From assembly GCF_025685685.1 (NCBI RefSeq), contig NZ_JAGSYH010000002.1, positions 1,040,768 to 1,104,767 on the forward strand: a stretch of 64,000 nucleotides of DNA, read 5' to 3'. Position numbers and translations under genes: made by a program. This document shows positions 24,015 through 32,891 of the stretch, one piece after another. The stretch comes from Acidicapsa dinghuensis (GTDB lineage Bacteria > Acidobacteriota > Terriglobia > Terriglobales > Acidobacteriaceae). The notes under the pieces were generated by a model. The model was not told where the DNA came from. It did no database searches and saw only the letters and a program-made list of their open reading frames with translations. Numbering within the stretch: position 1 is the first letter of the stretch; the number at the start of each line of letters is the position of its first letter.

Positions 24015-24983
24015 ATGCGGGCTGTATGGAAGTGGATTGGCATAGTTGCCGTGATAGGGATTGCAATGCAGTTGGTGCGGCCGCGGATCGGAAATCCGCC
24101 GGTGACGGCAGAGCTGCAAGCGCCACCCGAGGTGCAGTCAATCCTGAAGAATTCATGCTACGACTGCCACTCCAACGAGACCCGGCTGAAGTGGTTTGAC
24201 CAGGTTGCGCCGGGGTACTGGCTCGTCGCGCATGACGTGAAAGAAGCGCGCCGGCATTTAAACTTCTCCGAGATTGCAAAACTGCCTGCCGCACAGCAAC
24301 GAGGCGCGCTCTTCGAGGCCGTGAACATGATCCGGCTGGGCGCGATGCCGCTGCCGCAGTATCAGGCAATGCATCCGGGCACAGCAGTCACACCCGAACA
24401 GTTGGCAGTGCTCGAGAAATATCTCGCTCCCTTTGCAGAAACGGACTCCGTCAGCGCCGCACCAACACCCAACGCGACGCAGGCGCCTGCTCCAGAAAAC
24501 ACAGTGCGTCTCGTCAATGATGCTCCGCAGCCGGCGTCAGGAAAGATGTCGATACAGACGATTCTTCCCGAGTTGAATGGGTTCGCCTATCCTGCGGGAT
24601 GGGAGACTTGGAAGACAATATCGGCAACGGATCGCGGCGATAACCACACGCTGCGCATGATCCTCGGCAACGAGATCGCAGTAAAGGCGATCGCTGAGAA
24701 GAAGATCAACCCATGGCCCGATGGAGCAGCGTTTGCGAAGGTCGCGTGGCAGGCTGCTCCTGACGACAACGGTGGGCTGAAGCCGGGTAAGTTCATTCAG
24801 GTGGAATTCATGGCAAAAGACGCCAGCCGGTATGCGAAGACCGATGGCTGGGGCTGGGGTCGATGGCGCGGAATGGATCTGAAGCCCTACGGAAAAGATG
24901 CGCACTTCGTCGAGGAATGCACGAATTGCCACGCGCCCGTAAAAGGCAATGACTTTGTATACACGATGCCGCTGGAGAAGTAG
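24015..24983 (+). CDS. haem-binding protein: Haem_bd plus cytochrome P460-like domains
   Basis: A 322-residue exported protein. An N-terminal membrane anchor or signal (WKWIGIVAVIGIAMQLV) leads into a haem-binding domain with CYDCH (Cys48, Cys51, His52). The C-terminal domain resembles cytochrome P460 and ends with a second c-type site CTNCH (Cys302, Cys305, His306). A Pro/Ala-rich linker (about 145-170) joins them. P460 proteins oxidise hydroxylamine or reduce NO in characterised cases; the function here is unproven. AAGGAGA lies just before the ATG at 24015. The next gene encodes a related P460-like protein without haem motifs. Confidence 0.85.
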   Translation: MRAVWKWIGIVAVIGIAMQLVRPRIGNPPVTAELQAPPEVQSILKNSCYDCHSNETRLKWFDQVAPGYWLVAHDVKEARRHLNFSEIAKLPAAQQRGALFEAVNMIRLGAMPLPQYQAMHPGTAVTPEQLAVLEKYLAPFAETDSVSAAPTPNATQAPAPENTVRLVNDAPQPASGKMSIQTILPELNGFAYPAGWETWKTISATDRGDNHTLRMILGNEIAVKAIAEKKINPWPDGAAFAKVAWQAAPDDNGGLKPGKFIQVEFMAKDASRYAKTDGWGWGRWRGMDLKPYGKDAHFVEECTNCHAPVKGNDFVYTMPLEK

Positions 24984-25003
24984 AGCAAGTGTGGAGTGTA
25001 GAG

Positions 25004-25522
25004 ATGAAGCGCGAGATAAAGAGCCAGATGAAAAGTAGAACCAGTTGGATTGTTGCAGCGGCCGTTGTTGCACTCCTGAGTGGCTGCGGAATGAAAAAGC
25101 CGCAGGAGGCAGATGTATTGAATGTCGAAGCGCGGACGCCATCAGGGCTGCCAGTCGCGGCGCTGGAGTGGCGCATGATTACCTCAGGCATTGACCGGCA
25201 TGACCGTGAGCATGGCACCATGACCATGCTGACCGGCAACGATGTGGCCGTGAAGTACGCAGGGTCCGGGATCTATCCGGCTGGATCGGAATTGGCATTG
25301 ACGACGTGGCTCGAACGTGACGATCCGCATTGGTTCGGCGCGCGTATACCGGGCACGTTTGTCTCTCTGGAAACCGTAGAGGTAAAGAATGGCCCCGACG
25401 GCAAACCCGCTGCGGAGTATCACCGCTACGAAGGAAATCCTGCCCACGAAGTGAAAGATGCGACAAACGCCAACAGCCGAAAAACTTATCTGCTCGGAAT
25501 GACAGCTTCCGAGATGCCGTAA
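25004..25522 (+). CDS. cytochrome P460-like lipoprotein lacking the haem-binding motif
   Basis: A 172-residue predicted lipoprotein: VVALLSGCGMKK gives a lipobox with Cys as the first mature residue. The middle (LEWRMITSGIDRHDREHGTM, MLTGNDVAVKYA, YPAGSELALTTWLERDD) parallels the P460 domain of the preceding gene. No CxxCH is present; the C-terminus ends HRYEGNPAHEVKDATNANS, so covalent haem attachment is unlikely. It is 20 bases after the upstream gene and likely co-transcribed. Its last 37 bases overlap the convergent GGDEF-EAL gene. The start is uncertain: ATG 25004 or 25031. Confidence 0.7.
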   Translation: MKREIKSQMKSRTSWIVAAAVVALLSGCGMKKPQEADVLNVEARTPSGLPVAALEWRMITSGIDRHDREHGTMTMLTGNDVAVKYAGSGIYPAGSELALTTWLERDDPHWFGARIPGTFVSLETVEVKNGPDGKPAAEYHRYEGNPAHEVKDATNANSRKTYLLGMTASEMP

Positions 25523-27738
25523 AGCGGGTCTTCGTTCTCCTTCGATGCGATCACATGCCTGCTAAGCAAAAACTCAGCCTGATCTTTAGGCACAGGCCGG
25601 GAAAAAAGAAAACCCTGAAGCTGATCGCACGCGAGAGCACGCAGTGCGACAAGCTGGTTTTCTGTTTCGACGCCTTCAGCAACAACCTCAAGCCCCAGCG
25701 TATGAGCCATGGAGATGATAAGGCCAACGACAGTGCGATCGGGACCTTCCGTAGCCACGCCCTCGACGAAGATGCGATCAATCTTGAGAGTATCGAGCGT
25801 AAGCTGGCGCAGGCGGCCAAGCGACGAATAGCCCGTGCCGAAATCATCAATGGAGATGCGAATACCGTATTCGTGAAGACGTCGCAGGTGGTGCTCGGCA
25901 AGCTGAAAATCATGCAGCAGCGCGGACTCGGTAACTTCCAGCTCAATAGCCTGCGGCGGCGTTTGGTACTGCTGCAAAGTAAAGATAACCACATCGGCAA
26001 AGTCCTGCCGAGCCAGCTCGATACTCGAAACATTGACCGCAATATGTCCACGAAACAAGCCGCGGCGATGCCAGTCCGAGGCCTGCCGGCACGCCTCATG
26101 CAAAACGAAGCTGCCAATCTGCACAATCAGCCCAGTCTCCTCGGCAAGCGGAATGAATTGATTCGGAGGAATGTTGCCGCGCAGCGGATCGGTCCAGCGA
26201 ATGAGCGCTTCAAACCCAACAATGGAGCAGCCGCCTGAATAGATAGGTTGATAGTGAACCTGAAATTCGCGATGCTCGATCGCGCGATGCAAACTGCGCT
26301 CGCTCTCGATACGCTCGTTTTCAGGATCAGGCAGAGCTGCGGAATGCATCTGGCATCCATTGCGGCCCGATCGCTTCACATGAAACATCGCGCGATTGCT
26401 CTTAACGAGGAGCTCACTTTCGTCCAGGCCATCCTGCGGATAGCGGCTGATACCAATGCTGGCTCCCAGATGGAGCGTACGGTCCACGGCGTGAAAAGGC
26501 TGCAGTAGCGCACCCAGAATGGCGCGTGCGGCCTCTTCGGCGCGGTGCGGTTGGTTCTTGATTTGAGGCACGAGCGCAACAAACTCATCGCCACCGAGAC
26601 GGGCAAGAAAGCAGTCCGCATCGAGGCATTGCTGGATGCGCTTTGCCGCCTGGGCAAGAAGAGCATCGCCAGTCAGATGACCGAGATCTTTATTGATCGA
26701 TTCGAAGCTATCAAGATCGATGTAGAGACAGCAGAATCCATCGGGAAGGACCGGTGTCTCAGAGGCGAAGGATCGGTTCGCGGGGTCGGCTACGTCGGCA
26801 GTTTGCGCCGGGTTGCGGATGGCGGCATTGCATTTCTCGCTGAGAAAGCTGCGATTCGGGAGGCCTGTCAACGCGTCGTAATGCGCATGACGCAGCAACT
26901 GGTCGCGCTCCAGATCATGACGAATCAGGCGTCGCAGGCTGCGCAGGCGATCCCGCGCGGCAATAAGAAGAAATGTGTCGCAAAAGGCGATCCATCCGCA
27001 GAGTTCAACCCAGTGCCATGGTCGATCGGCATGATAAAAGAACACGGAAAGCGGAAAGTAGCTGGCGTGAAGGACATGATCGACAACGATCGTAATCGAA
27101 GCGACAAGCAGCACCTGGTAGTCGAGATAAAAGGCCAGAAAAGCCAGCGAGCCAAAGATGTGGAAGTGTGCTTCGGCATGACCGCCCATGAGATGAATGA
27201 GCAGCGACGACATCAGCATCTGCATCGCGGCAATGGTCAGGCGCGTGCTTTGGTGGCCCGGAAAGAAGCGGATCAGCAAAACAGGAATGATAGTGAGAAA
27301 TGCGCCATAGGCGACGGCTGTCACAACACGCGTCTGCAACGAAACTGCGCCGCTAAGAGGAACGTACAACCAGCCGATAGCGATAGCTGCCACCCATTGC
27401 AGGATCATCAGCCAGCCAAAATAGCCATCGACGCTCGCGCAAAGGGCCGTACGCTGCTTGCGAAACCGCGATTCCGCGACCGCATTGCGGTGAACACGAG
27501 CGGCATATTTATCTACAGGCAATTCGGACGAGGCGGAAGCAGAAGTGGGAATGCCTTGCGCTGGCTTTGAGCATTTTTCCGCGCCTGAACACGTGCCCGA
27601 ATACGAGTCCGAGGATGAGTTTGGACACGTGGAAGACACGGAATGAGCCGAGGGCGAGACGCTGCTCGAATAAAGTGGATCAGACACGGCAGCTCTACTC
27701 AGTCTGCCCGTCAATCGGCGGGCCCAGGTGTGAAACAT
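25486..27738 (-). CDS. membrane-bound GGDEF-EAL cyclic-di-GMP protein
   Basis: A 750-residue signalling protein. A Ser-rich N-terminal stretch is followed by about six membrane helices (roughly residues 105-290). They include a His-rich segment, HLMGGHAEAHFHIFGSLAF and VVDHVLHASYFP, that may bind metal or sense a ligand. The GGDEF domain keeps GGDEF (residues 382-386) but shows no RxxD inhibitory site. The EAL domain keeps EAL (510-512), DDFGTGYSS (from 631) and EGVET. Both cyclase and phosphodiesterase activity are possible, and EAL may dominate. I chose the ATG at 27738 because CGGAG precedes it. It converges on the P460-like gene with a 37-base overlap. Confidence 0.9.
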   Translation of the reverse strand: MFHTWARRLTGRLSRAAVSDPLYSSSVSPSAHSVSSTCPNSSSDSYSGTCSGAEKCSKPAQGIPTSASASSELPVDKYAARVHRNAVAESRFRKQRTALCASVDGYFGWLMILQWVAAIAIGWLYVPLSGAVSLQTRVVTAVAYGAFLTIIPVLLIRFFPGHQSTRLTIAAMQMLMSSLLIHLMGGHAEAHFHIFGSLAFLAFYLDYQVLLVASITIVVDHVLHASYFPLSVFFYHADRPWHWVELCGWIAFCDTFLLIAARDRLRSLRRLIRHDLERDQLLRHAHYDALTGLPNRSFLSEKCNAAIRNPAQTADVADPANRSFASETPVLPDGFCCLYIDLDSFESINKDLGHLTGDALLAQAAKRIQQCLDADCFLARLGGDEFVALVPQIKNQPHRAEEAARAILGALLQPFHAVDRTLHLGASIGISRYPQDGLDESELLVKSNRAMFHVKRSGRNGCQMHSAALPDPENERIESERSLHRAIEHREFQVHYQPIYSGGCSIVGFEALIRWTDPLRGNIPPNQFIPLAEETGLIVQIGSFVLHEACRQASDWHRRGLFRGHIAVNVSSIELARQDFADVVIFTLQQYQTPPQAIELEVTESALLHDFQLAEHHLRRLHEYGIRISIDDFGTGYSSLGRLRQLTLDTLKIDRIFVEGVATEGPDRTVVGLIISMAHTLGLEVVAEGVETENQLVALRALACDQLQGFLFSRPVPKDQAEFLLSRHVIASKENEDPLYGISEAVIPSR

Positions 27739-28081
27739 AGCGGCTCCGATAAACCGCATAGAAAACAGAGACAGAACCGCTGGCTGCAATTGCCAAAGAC
27801 ACTCCGCCCGCCAATAGTGTGCTTTCCCTCATGCTTTTTGGCTTCTTACTGCCTGTTATCGGCAGAAGATTGGGTTTGCCCAACAAAAAGCGAGACGCTG
27901 CCGCAAAGGTTGCAGCAGAACGCCCGGGCATAAAACTGCCCACCGAGGAGAGTTTTATCTAACCTGTTATGTCGCAGCCGTTTGCAGGGCAGATATCTCG
28001 TTGTCCATCCCTGCGTTTTGATTTCTGCGTTCCTGCCTCGAATCCTTTTAACCCCTCAACCCACGACAAGTTAGTCGCGAG
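27739..28081. other. gap between GGDEF-EAL and ADOP permease genes
   Basis: These 343 bases should contain the GGDEF-EAL promoter and the 3' end of the permease transcript. Short frames with one hydrophobic segment occur on both strands (for example minus strand 27695-27943) but lack good start signals. No clear terminator was seen. Confidence 0.35.
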
Positions 28082-30850
28082 TTACTCATGGCGCAACGCC
28101 TGGTTGGGATCGATGTGCGCAGCGCGGCGTGCCGGACCAAAGGCCGCAAGTAGCGAGATCACAATCAGCAGCATGGCAACGAAACCCAGCGTGATTGGAT
28201 CGGAAGGTGTCAGCCCATACAGCATCGAGCGGATAAACCGGGCCAGCCAGAGAGTAGCCACAAGACCGCAGAAGACCCCGGCAAGCGACATCCACGTGGC
28301 CTGCCGCAGGATAAGCACAAGCACCTGGCGCGATTGCGCCCCAAGAGCCATCCGGATGCCGATTTCGCTCGTGCGCCGGGAGACGGTGAAAGCCATGATG
28401 CCGTAAATACCAATGCACGCGAGGATCAGTGCCAGCACACCAAAGGCAGCCGTGAGACGGGCAAAGATACGCTCGTTCACTAGCGTCGAGCGTACCTGCT
28501 CATTCATTGACCGCGCATCAAGCAGCGGCAGGTTAGGGTCGATTGCGGCAACGACAGCGCGAACCTGCGGAAGCACGGTAGCCGGGTCAGCAGCCGTGCG
28601 CAGCGTGAAGACGCGACGGCCCGACTCGTTCTGCTGCCGGTAGCTCAGGTAAAAGGTTGGCGGTGTAGGAGCGCGCAGATCGGCATAGCGGGTATTGGCG
28701 GCAATTCCAATGATGCGAACCGGAACCGCAATCTCATCCGCATCGATCTCGAAGGTGAGGCCGATAGGATTCGTGTGCGGGAAGAAGCTTTGCGCAAGCG
28801 CCTGATTGATGACCGCGACGGGCGGCGAGGCTGGAGTATCAGTGGAGTCGAAGCGGCGGCCCTGAAGCAGCGGAATACCGAGCGTGGAAAAGAAATCGTC
28901 CGTAATACTGTTTTCCTGAACGCGAATCTCGGGATTATGGTGCGGCGTACCGGGAATGTGGAAGCTTGAGCCGGAATGTCCGTCACCGATAATCGCGATA
29001 TTGCTCATCGAAACAGAGCGAACACCAGGAATAGCGGCAAGATTTTCCTGCAGCCGGCGGAAAAGTGCCACGCCTTTTGCGTCATCGTAGAGCGAGCGCG
29101 GCGGGTTGAGCCGGAAGAGCAGGATGTGATTCGACTCGAAACCCAGCGAAACATGGCTCAGATTGATAAGGGTGCGCACAAAGAGCGCCGCGCCCGCGAG
29201 AAGAATCGTGGAGAGAGCAATCTGAAGGACAACCAGCGATGCCCCAAGTCCGAGGCGTGCCGAACCAGAAAGTGAGGGGCTGCTTGCCGCGTACGGCGAA
29301 TCTTTAAGAGCCGCAGCGCCCTGCGCGGCACGAATAGCGGTCAGCGCCGGAAGCAAGCCCGTAAGCATTCCGCAGAGAAGTGAGATGGCTGCGGCAAACG
29401 CGAGAATGCGGAGATCAAACGCGCTGGTAAGCGCGGAAGGTATTTCTGAGCCGCCAGAGCGCGCAAGCATGGCCGGTATAGCGTTGCGAGCGAAAAACGC
29501 AAGACCGAGCCCGGCAAAGCCGCCAAGAAGCGCAAGCAGTACAGTTTCCGTGAGAAGCTGGCGCAGAATATGAGAGCGCCGAGCACCGAGTGCCAGGCGT
29601 GTAGCGATTTCACGACGTCGGCTCGCCGCACGCGCCAGCAGCAGATTGGCAAGATTAACGCAGGCCAGCAATAAAACAAGCCCGGAAAGCGAAAGCAGAA
29701 TCCAAGCCGATTCAGCATATTGGCCATGAAGATCATCGACGCCGCGGCTCCCCGGCTGTAACGCCAGATGAAGCGAAGCAAAGGCATGCGCCGAGGTCGC
29801 AGCTGGCTGCGCGGCCTGACGCAGCGCAGAGTCGAGTTGTGCCTGAATCTGCGCATCGGAGACACCGGGCCGAACACGCAGCATGAGCTGAAGCCACCAG
29901 GATTGCGGATTGTCCAGCACCGATATGCTGCTGTTCTGCGGGCGTGGAATAAGCACCGGCTGCAGGCTCACTGGAACAAAGAGATCGATAGGTGTCGCAG
30001 TATCCAGTCCCGTAAAACGCTGAGGCGCAATGCCGACAATGGTGACGGGAACTCCGTTGAGCGCGATCGTCTGGCCGATCACGCCTGGAGCGCGGCCAAA
30101 GCGCCGCGACCAGTACGCATCCGAAAGAACAACGGCTGGCGCGGCGGAGACCGTGTCGTCGGCAGGAGTGAGCACACGACCCAGCGACGCTGAAAGGCCA
30201 AGTGCGTCGAAAGCGTTTCCGCTCACGAGCTCCGCACTCGCAGGCGCAGCATTGTTGTCAGCCGTAGCGGTGAGCGAAATATCTTTAAACGCGAAGAGCG
30301 CCGAGTAAGCTTCCGGATGCTGCTGGAGCGCTTGGTAGGCCGGATAGGAGAAGCTCGGACTAACAAGACCCCCGCTGTCCGATTGATAGATATCGCCCCA
30401 GACAGGCGGGACGGGCAGCTGGGGACCGCTGGTCCAGGTCAGAAGCCGAAGCTGCTGCGGCTCGCGCACCGGAAGCGGATCGAGAAGCACGCCGCGGGCA
30501 ACCGAAACAATCGCTGTGTTGGCTCCGATACCCAGGCCAAGCGAAAGAATCGCGATGACGGCCAGCAGCGGATTGCGCAGCAGCCGCCGAACAGCGAACC
30601 GCAGGTCGCGACCAAGCGCCAGGAGCCCGGAGAACGTACGGGAATCGCGTCTCTGCTGGTGCTGCAGGTCTGCATTGCCGAACTGGCGGCGAGCAGCCCG
30701 TGTCGCCTGCTTTGGCGTCATCCCCTGCTGGATAAATCGTTCGCTGAGCAGCGCGATGTGCGTCTCAATCTCAGCTTCGAAGCGCGCGTCGTCGCGGCTC
30801 CCGGTAACGAGGTTGCGCATGCGGGCGAGAAATGCAATCACGGCGCGCAT
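28082..30850 (-). CDS. ADOP-type ABC transporter permease (MacB/FtsX-like)
   Basis: A 922-residue permease with two MacB_PCD/FtsX units. A cytoplasmic N-terminal helix region (FEAEIETHIALLSERFIQQG, ATRAARRQFGN) is followed by the first membrane helix, LLAVIAILSLGLGIGANTAI. A large periplasmic domain, a three-helix FtsX block, a second periplasmic domain and a final FtsX block ending PARRAAHIDPNQALRHE follow. The protein has no ATPase domain and no ATPase gene is adjacent, as is usual for acidobacterial 'duplicated orphan permeases'. Substrate is unknown. It lies directly downstream of a PadR gene (2 bases between stop and start), so the pair is one operon. Confidence 0.85.
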   Translation of the reverse strand: MRAVIAFLARMRNLVTGSRDDARFEAEIETHIALLSERFIQQGMTPKQATRAARRQFGNADLQHQQRRDSRTFSGLLALGRDLRFAVRRLLRNPLLAVIAILSLGLGIGANTAIVSVARGVLLDPLPVREPQQLRLLTWTSGPQLPVPPVWGDIYQSDSGGLVSPSFSYPAYQALQQHPEAYSALFAFKDISLTATADNNAAPASAELVSGNAFDALGLSASLGRVLTPADDTVSAAPAVVLSDAYWSRRFGRAPGVIGQTIALNGVPVTIVGIAPQRFTGLDTATPIDLFVPVSLQPVLIPRPQNSSISVLDNPQSWWLQLMLRVRPGVSDAQIQAQLDSALRQAAQPAATSAHAFASLHLALQPGSRGVDDLHGQYAESAWILLSLSGLVLLLACVNLANLLLARAASRRREIATRLALGARRSHILRQLLTETVLLALLGGFAGLGLAFFARNAIPAMLARSGGSEIPSALTSAFDLRILAFAAAISLLCGMLTGLLPALTAIRAAQGAAALKDSPYAASSPSLSGSARLGLGASLVVLQIALSTILLAGAALFVRTLINLSHVSLGFESNHILLFRLNPPRSLYDDAKGVALFRRLQENLAAIPGVRSVSMSNIAIIGDGHSGSSFHIPGTPHHNPEIRVQENSITDDFFSTLGIPLLQGRRFDSTDTPASPPVAVINQALAQSFFPHTNPIGLTFEIDADEIAVPVRIIGIAANTRYADLRAPTPPTFYLSYRQQNESGRRVFTLRTAADPATVLPQVRAVVAAIDPNLPLLDARSMNEQVRSTLVNERIFARLTAAFGVLALILACIGIYGIMAFTVSRRTSEIGIRMALGAQSRQVLVLILRQATWMSLAGVFCGLVATLWLARFIRSMLYGLTPSDPITLGFVAMLLIVISLLAAFGPARRAAHIDPNQALRHE

Positions 30851-30852
30851 CG

Positions 30853-31206
30853 TTAACCGCGCCCTTCCTGCGCCAGCACGCGACCAATCACACCTGCGAT
30901 GCGCTGCCAGTTTTCGGTTTCGGCTTCAAGCTGCTTCATGCCGCGCTTGGTGATTGCGTAGTAGCGCGCCTTGCGGTTGTTTTCTGATAAGCCCCATTCG
31001 GAGCTGATCCAGCCGTTCAGCTCCAGCCGCAACAGCGCCGTATACACAGTTCCTTCATTCAGCGTAAGGACATCCTCACTCACCTGCTCGATGCGCCGCG
31101 CAATGCCAAATCCATGCTGCGCGCCCATCGATTGCAGCGTCTTCAGAATCATCAGATCCAGCGTTCCTTGAAGGACTTCCGATTTTTCCTCACTTTTACG
31201 CGGCAT
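30853..31206 (-). CDS. PadR-family regulator controlling the adjacent permease
   Basis: A 117-residue PadR winged-helix protein: LQGTLDLMILKTLQSMGAQH, GFGIARRIEQVSEDVLTLNE, GTVYTALLRLELNGWISSEW and YYAITKRGMKQLEAE. PadR proteins repress neighbouring transport or stress genes. It is immediately upstream of the ADOP permease. A 22-bp inverted repeat at 31213-31268 lies in its leader and includes the AGGAG ribosome binding site. Confidence 0.9.
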   Translation of the reverse strand: MPRKSEEKSEVLQGTLDLMILKTLQSMGAQHGFGIARRIEQVSEDVLTLNEGTVYTALLRLELNGWISSEWGLSENNRKARYYAITKRGMKQLEAETENWQRIAGVIGRVLAQEGRG

Positions 31207-31212
31207 TTCTCA

Positions 31213-31268
31213 CTCCTATGGGCATTGCAAAGGAGAGTAGCAAAATTCCTTTGCAATGTCCATAGGAG
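31213..31268 (-). promoter_or_regulatory. 22-bp inverted repeat in the padR leader
   Basis: Arms at 31213-31234 and 31247-31268 are reverse complements with a single mismatch; the spacer is 12 bases. The arm nearest the gene contains the AGGAG ribosome binding site. As DNA it is a likely PadR operator; as RNA it would form a long hairpin that hides the ribosome binding site. Both forms of control are possible, and both are inferred. Confidence 0.7.
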
Positions 31269-31323
31269 AAAAGACAGCAACGGAAAATACGGATCGGAGA
31301 GTTTAAAACTGATCGGGATGAGA

Positions 31324-32445
31324 TCAGTGCGCGTTAGCTTGCCGGACTACATCCTGAATTGCCTCCGCAATCGCATCCGGCCTCTGCTGGTGCATAAAAT
31401 GCCCCGCACCGGCAACTGCCCGAAGCTGCCCATACTTGGACCGGCTGGCGAGATCCACCTGATGGTTATGCCATTCCGCGTTCAATGCGTCGAATTGCTG
31501 CTCGTTAAGCGATGGAAAAGCAGAGCGCGGAGGCTTCTCCGTGCGCTCCAGAACGATCAGTGGAATATCCGCGTGCCAGGTAAGCTTCTGGCTATCGGGA
31601 AGAAAGCCATTCGCCCGTAGAGATTCAGGATTATTCCAGTTCGGATCAAGGTCTTTCGAGATCGCAGCAATGCGCCACACTTGCTCCTCATGCGCCGAGT
31701 CTACAAACACGAGCCCGGCGACCTCACGCGGATACTGCTGCTGATAGCGCCGAATCAGGATGCCTCCCGCCGAAGCCCCGGCAAGCACATAAGGCTGCTT
31801 AAGATGTGCAGCCTCGAAAAGCTCGTGCATTTCCGCAACCACCTGATCGATAGGACTCAACTCCGGATGGGGCTCCTGAATGTGATCGCTGCGTCCCGCC
31901 CCGATCGCATCGTAACTGCACGTTCGAATCGACAAGGGCACCAGTTGCTGAACCTTCACCCACGCATCGGCAGTGCCCAGCCCCTTCCCATTAGCGAGAA
32001 TCACGGTTGGCCGTGCATTGGGATCTCCCGAACACTCGAGATACATGTGATGCCCATCGGGAAGCGGAACCACGCTGCCGGATGACGCGAGTTGAGCGCT
32101 GCTTTGAGCACTCGACAATCCCTGCACGCTGGCGTGGACTACAGGAGTCGGCCCAAGCGTACAGAAGCCGAAAGCAGAGCCGACAGTAATCGCGGTTGCC
32201 AGCGCGCTGGCAGCAAACAACAACCGCACTCGCGCAACATAGCGCGGCATAATCAGCGTAATGGTTTCCGCCAGTATCTCCAGCCAGACGCGAATAATCG
32301 CTACTGTGCCTTGCTGCCACGCGTCACTCAGCTCATCTTCAAAGACCGACCGCATCTCCTCTCCGTATCGAGCAAAGAGCTCATCGCTCTGCAACGTCAG
32401 CAGGCAGTCGAAGAGATAGCAGTGAGCACGGTATGCGCGATTCAT
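31324..32445 (-). CDS. membrane-anchored alpha/beta-hydrolase with PadR-linked N-terminal domain
   Basis: A 373-residue two-part protein. The first 65 residues (LTLQSDELFARYGEEMRSVF, then DELSDAW, then a helix) look like the cytoplasmic leader often found before membrane segments in PadR-linked acidobacterial proteins. A membrane helix follows (about 72-95). The rest is an alpha/beta-hydrolase: VILANGKGLG, YDAIGAGRSD, the nucleophile Ser225 in LAGASAGG, and a C-terminal GAGHFMHQQRPD that supplies the catalytic His. It should act outside the membrane. The ATG overlaps the PadR stop by four bases, so the two are coupled. Substrate unknown. Confidence 0.8.
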   Translation of the reverse strand: MNRAYRAHCYLFDCLLTLQSDELFARYGEEMRSVFEDELSDAWQQGTVAIIRVWLEILAETITLIMPRYVARVRLLFAASALATAITVGSAFGFCTLGPTPVVHASVQGLSSAQSSAQLASSGSVVPLPDGHHMYLECSGDPNARPTVILANGKGLGTADAWVKVQQLVPLSIRTCSYDAIGAGRSDHIQEPHPELSPIDQVVAEMHELFEAAHLKQPYVLAGASAGGILIRRYQQQYPREVAGLVFVDSAHEEQVWRIAAISKDLDPNWNNPESLRANGFLPDSQKLTWHADIPLIVLERTEKPPRSAFPSLNEQQFDALNAEWHNHQVDLASRSKYGQLRAVAGAGHFMHQQRPDAIAEAIQDVVRQANAH

Positions 32446-32804
32446 TTCTGCTCTCCGATCCGCAGAATCCGCTTCCTGCGTGCAAGATCCAGCAGTTGCT
32501 GCTGACGGCGAAACTCCGCATCCAGAAGACGCTTTCCCGTCCGCGTCAGAGCGTAGATTCTGCGTCTGTCTTCGCCCGAATCGGTCGTTTCACCAATGAA
32601 ACCCTGATCCGACAGCTTCTTGATCGTCGTGTACAGCGTCGCAGGCCCTACCGAAAAAGTGCCTCCGGAAAGCTCGCGAATATCCTGCATGATGCGGTAT
32701 CCATGCTTCTCTCCTTCGGCAAGCGCGAAAAGCACAAAGAAAGCTGCGGTTGGCAAAGGGAGATTTTCCAGCAAGTCGTCATCAATCTGTCGCTCTCTGC
32801 TCAT
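32442..32804 (-). CDS. PadR-family regulator of the hydrolase gene
   Basis: A 120-residue PadR protein: LPLPTAAFFVLFALAEGEKH, GYRIMQDIRELSGGTFSVGP, ATLYTTIKKLSDQGFIGET and DRRRIYALTRTGKRLLDAE. GAGGAG precedes the ATG. The palindrome at 32820-32847 sits just upstream and overlaps the predicted promoter, so autorepression is likely. It is translationally coupled to the hydrolase. Confidence 0.9.
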   Translation of the reverse strand: MSRERQIDDDLLENLPLPTAAFFVLFALAEGEKHGYRIMQDIRELSGGTFSVGPATLYTTIKKLSDQGFIGETTDSGEDRRRIYALTRTGKRLLDAEFRRQQQLLDLARRKRILRIGEQK

Positions 32805-32819
32805 GAAGTGCTCCTCTAT

Positions 32820-32855
32820 ATCGGTTTATGATATATCCAAAATCGATATTGTCAA
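32820..32855 (-). promoter_or_regulatory. promoter and palindromic operator of the padR-hydrolase operon
   Basis: Read on the minus strand: TTGACA (32850-32855), a 16-base spacer, then TATCAT, a good sigma-70-like promoter. A 28-base imperfect palindrome covers 32820-32847: ATCGATTTTGG, an ATATAT centre, and a near-matching reverse arm ending AACCGAT. Bound PadR would block RNA polymerase. Confidence 0.65.
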
Positions 32856-32891
32856 GCACATCGCAACCGCTCACTTTTTGAGCGCAGTCTA

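Noticed and set aside
27695-27943. 82-codon frame with one hydrophobic segment on the - strand
   Set aside because: It overlaps the start of the GGDEF-EAL gene in another frame and has no good start signal. A weak possibility of a small membrane protein remains.
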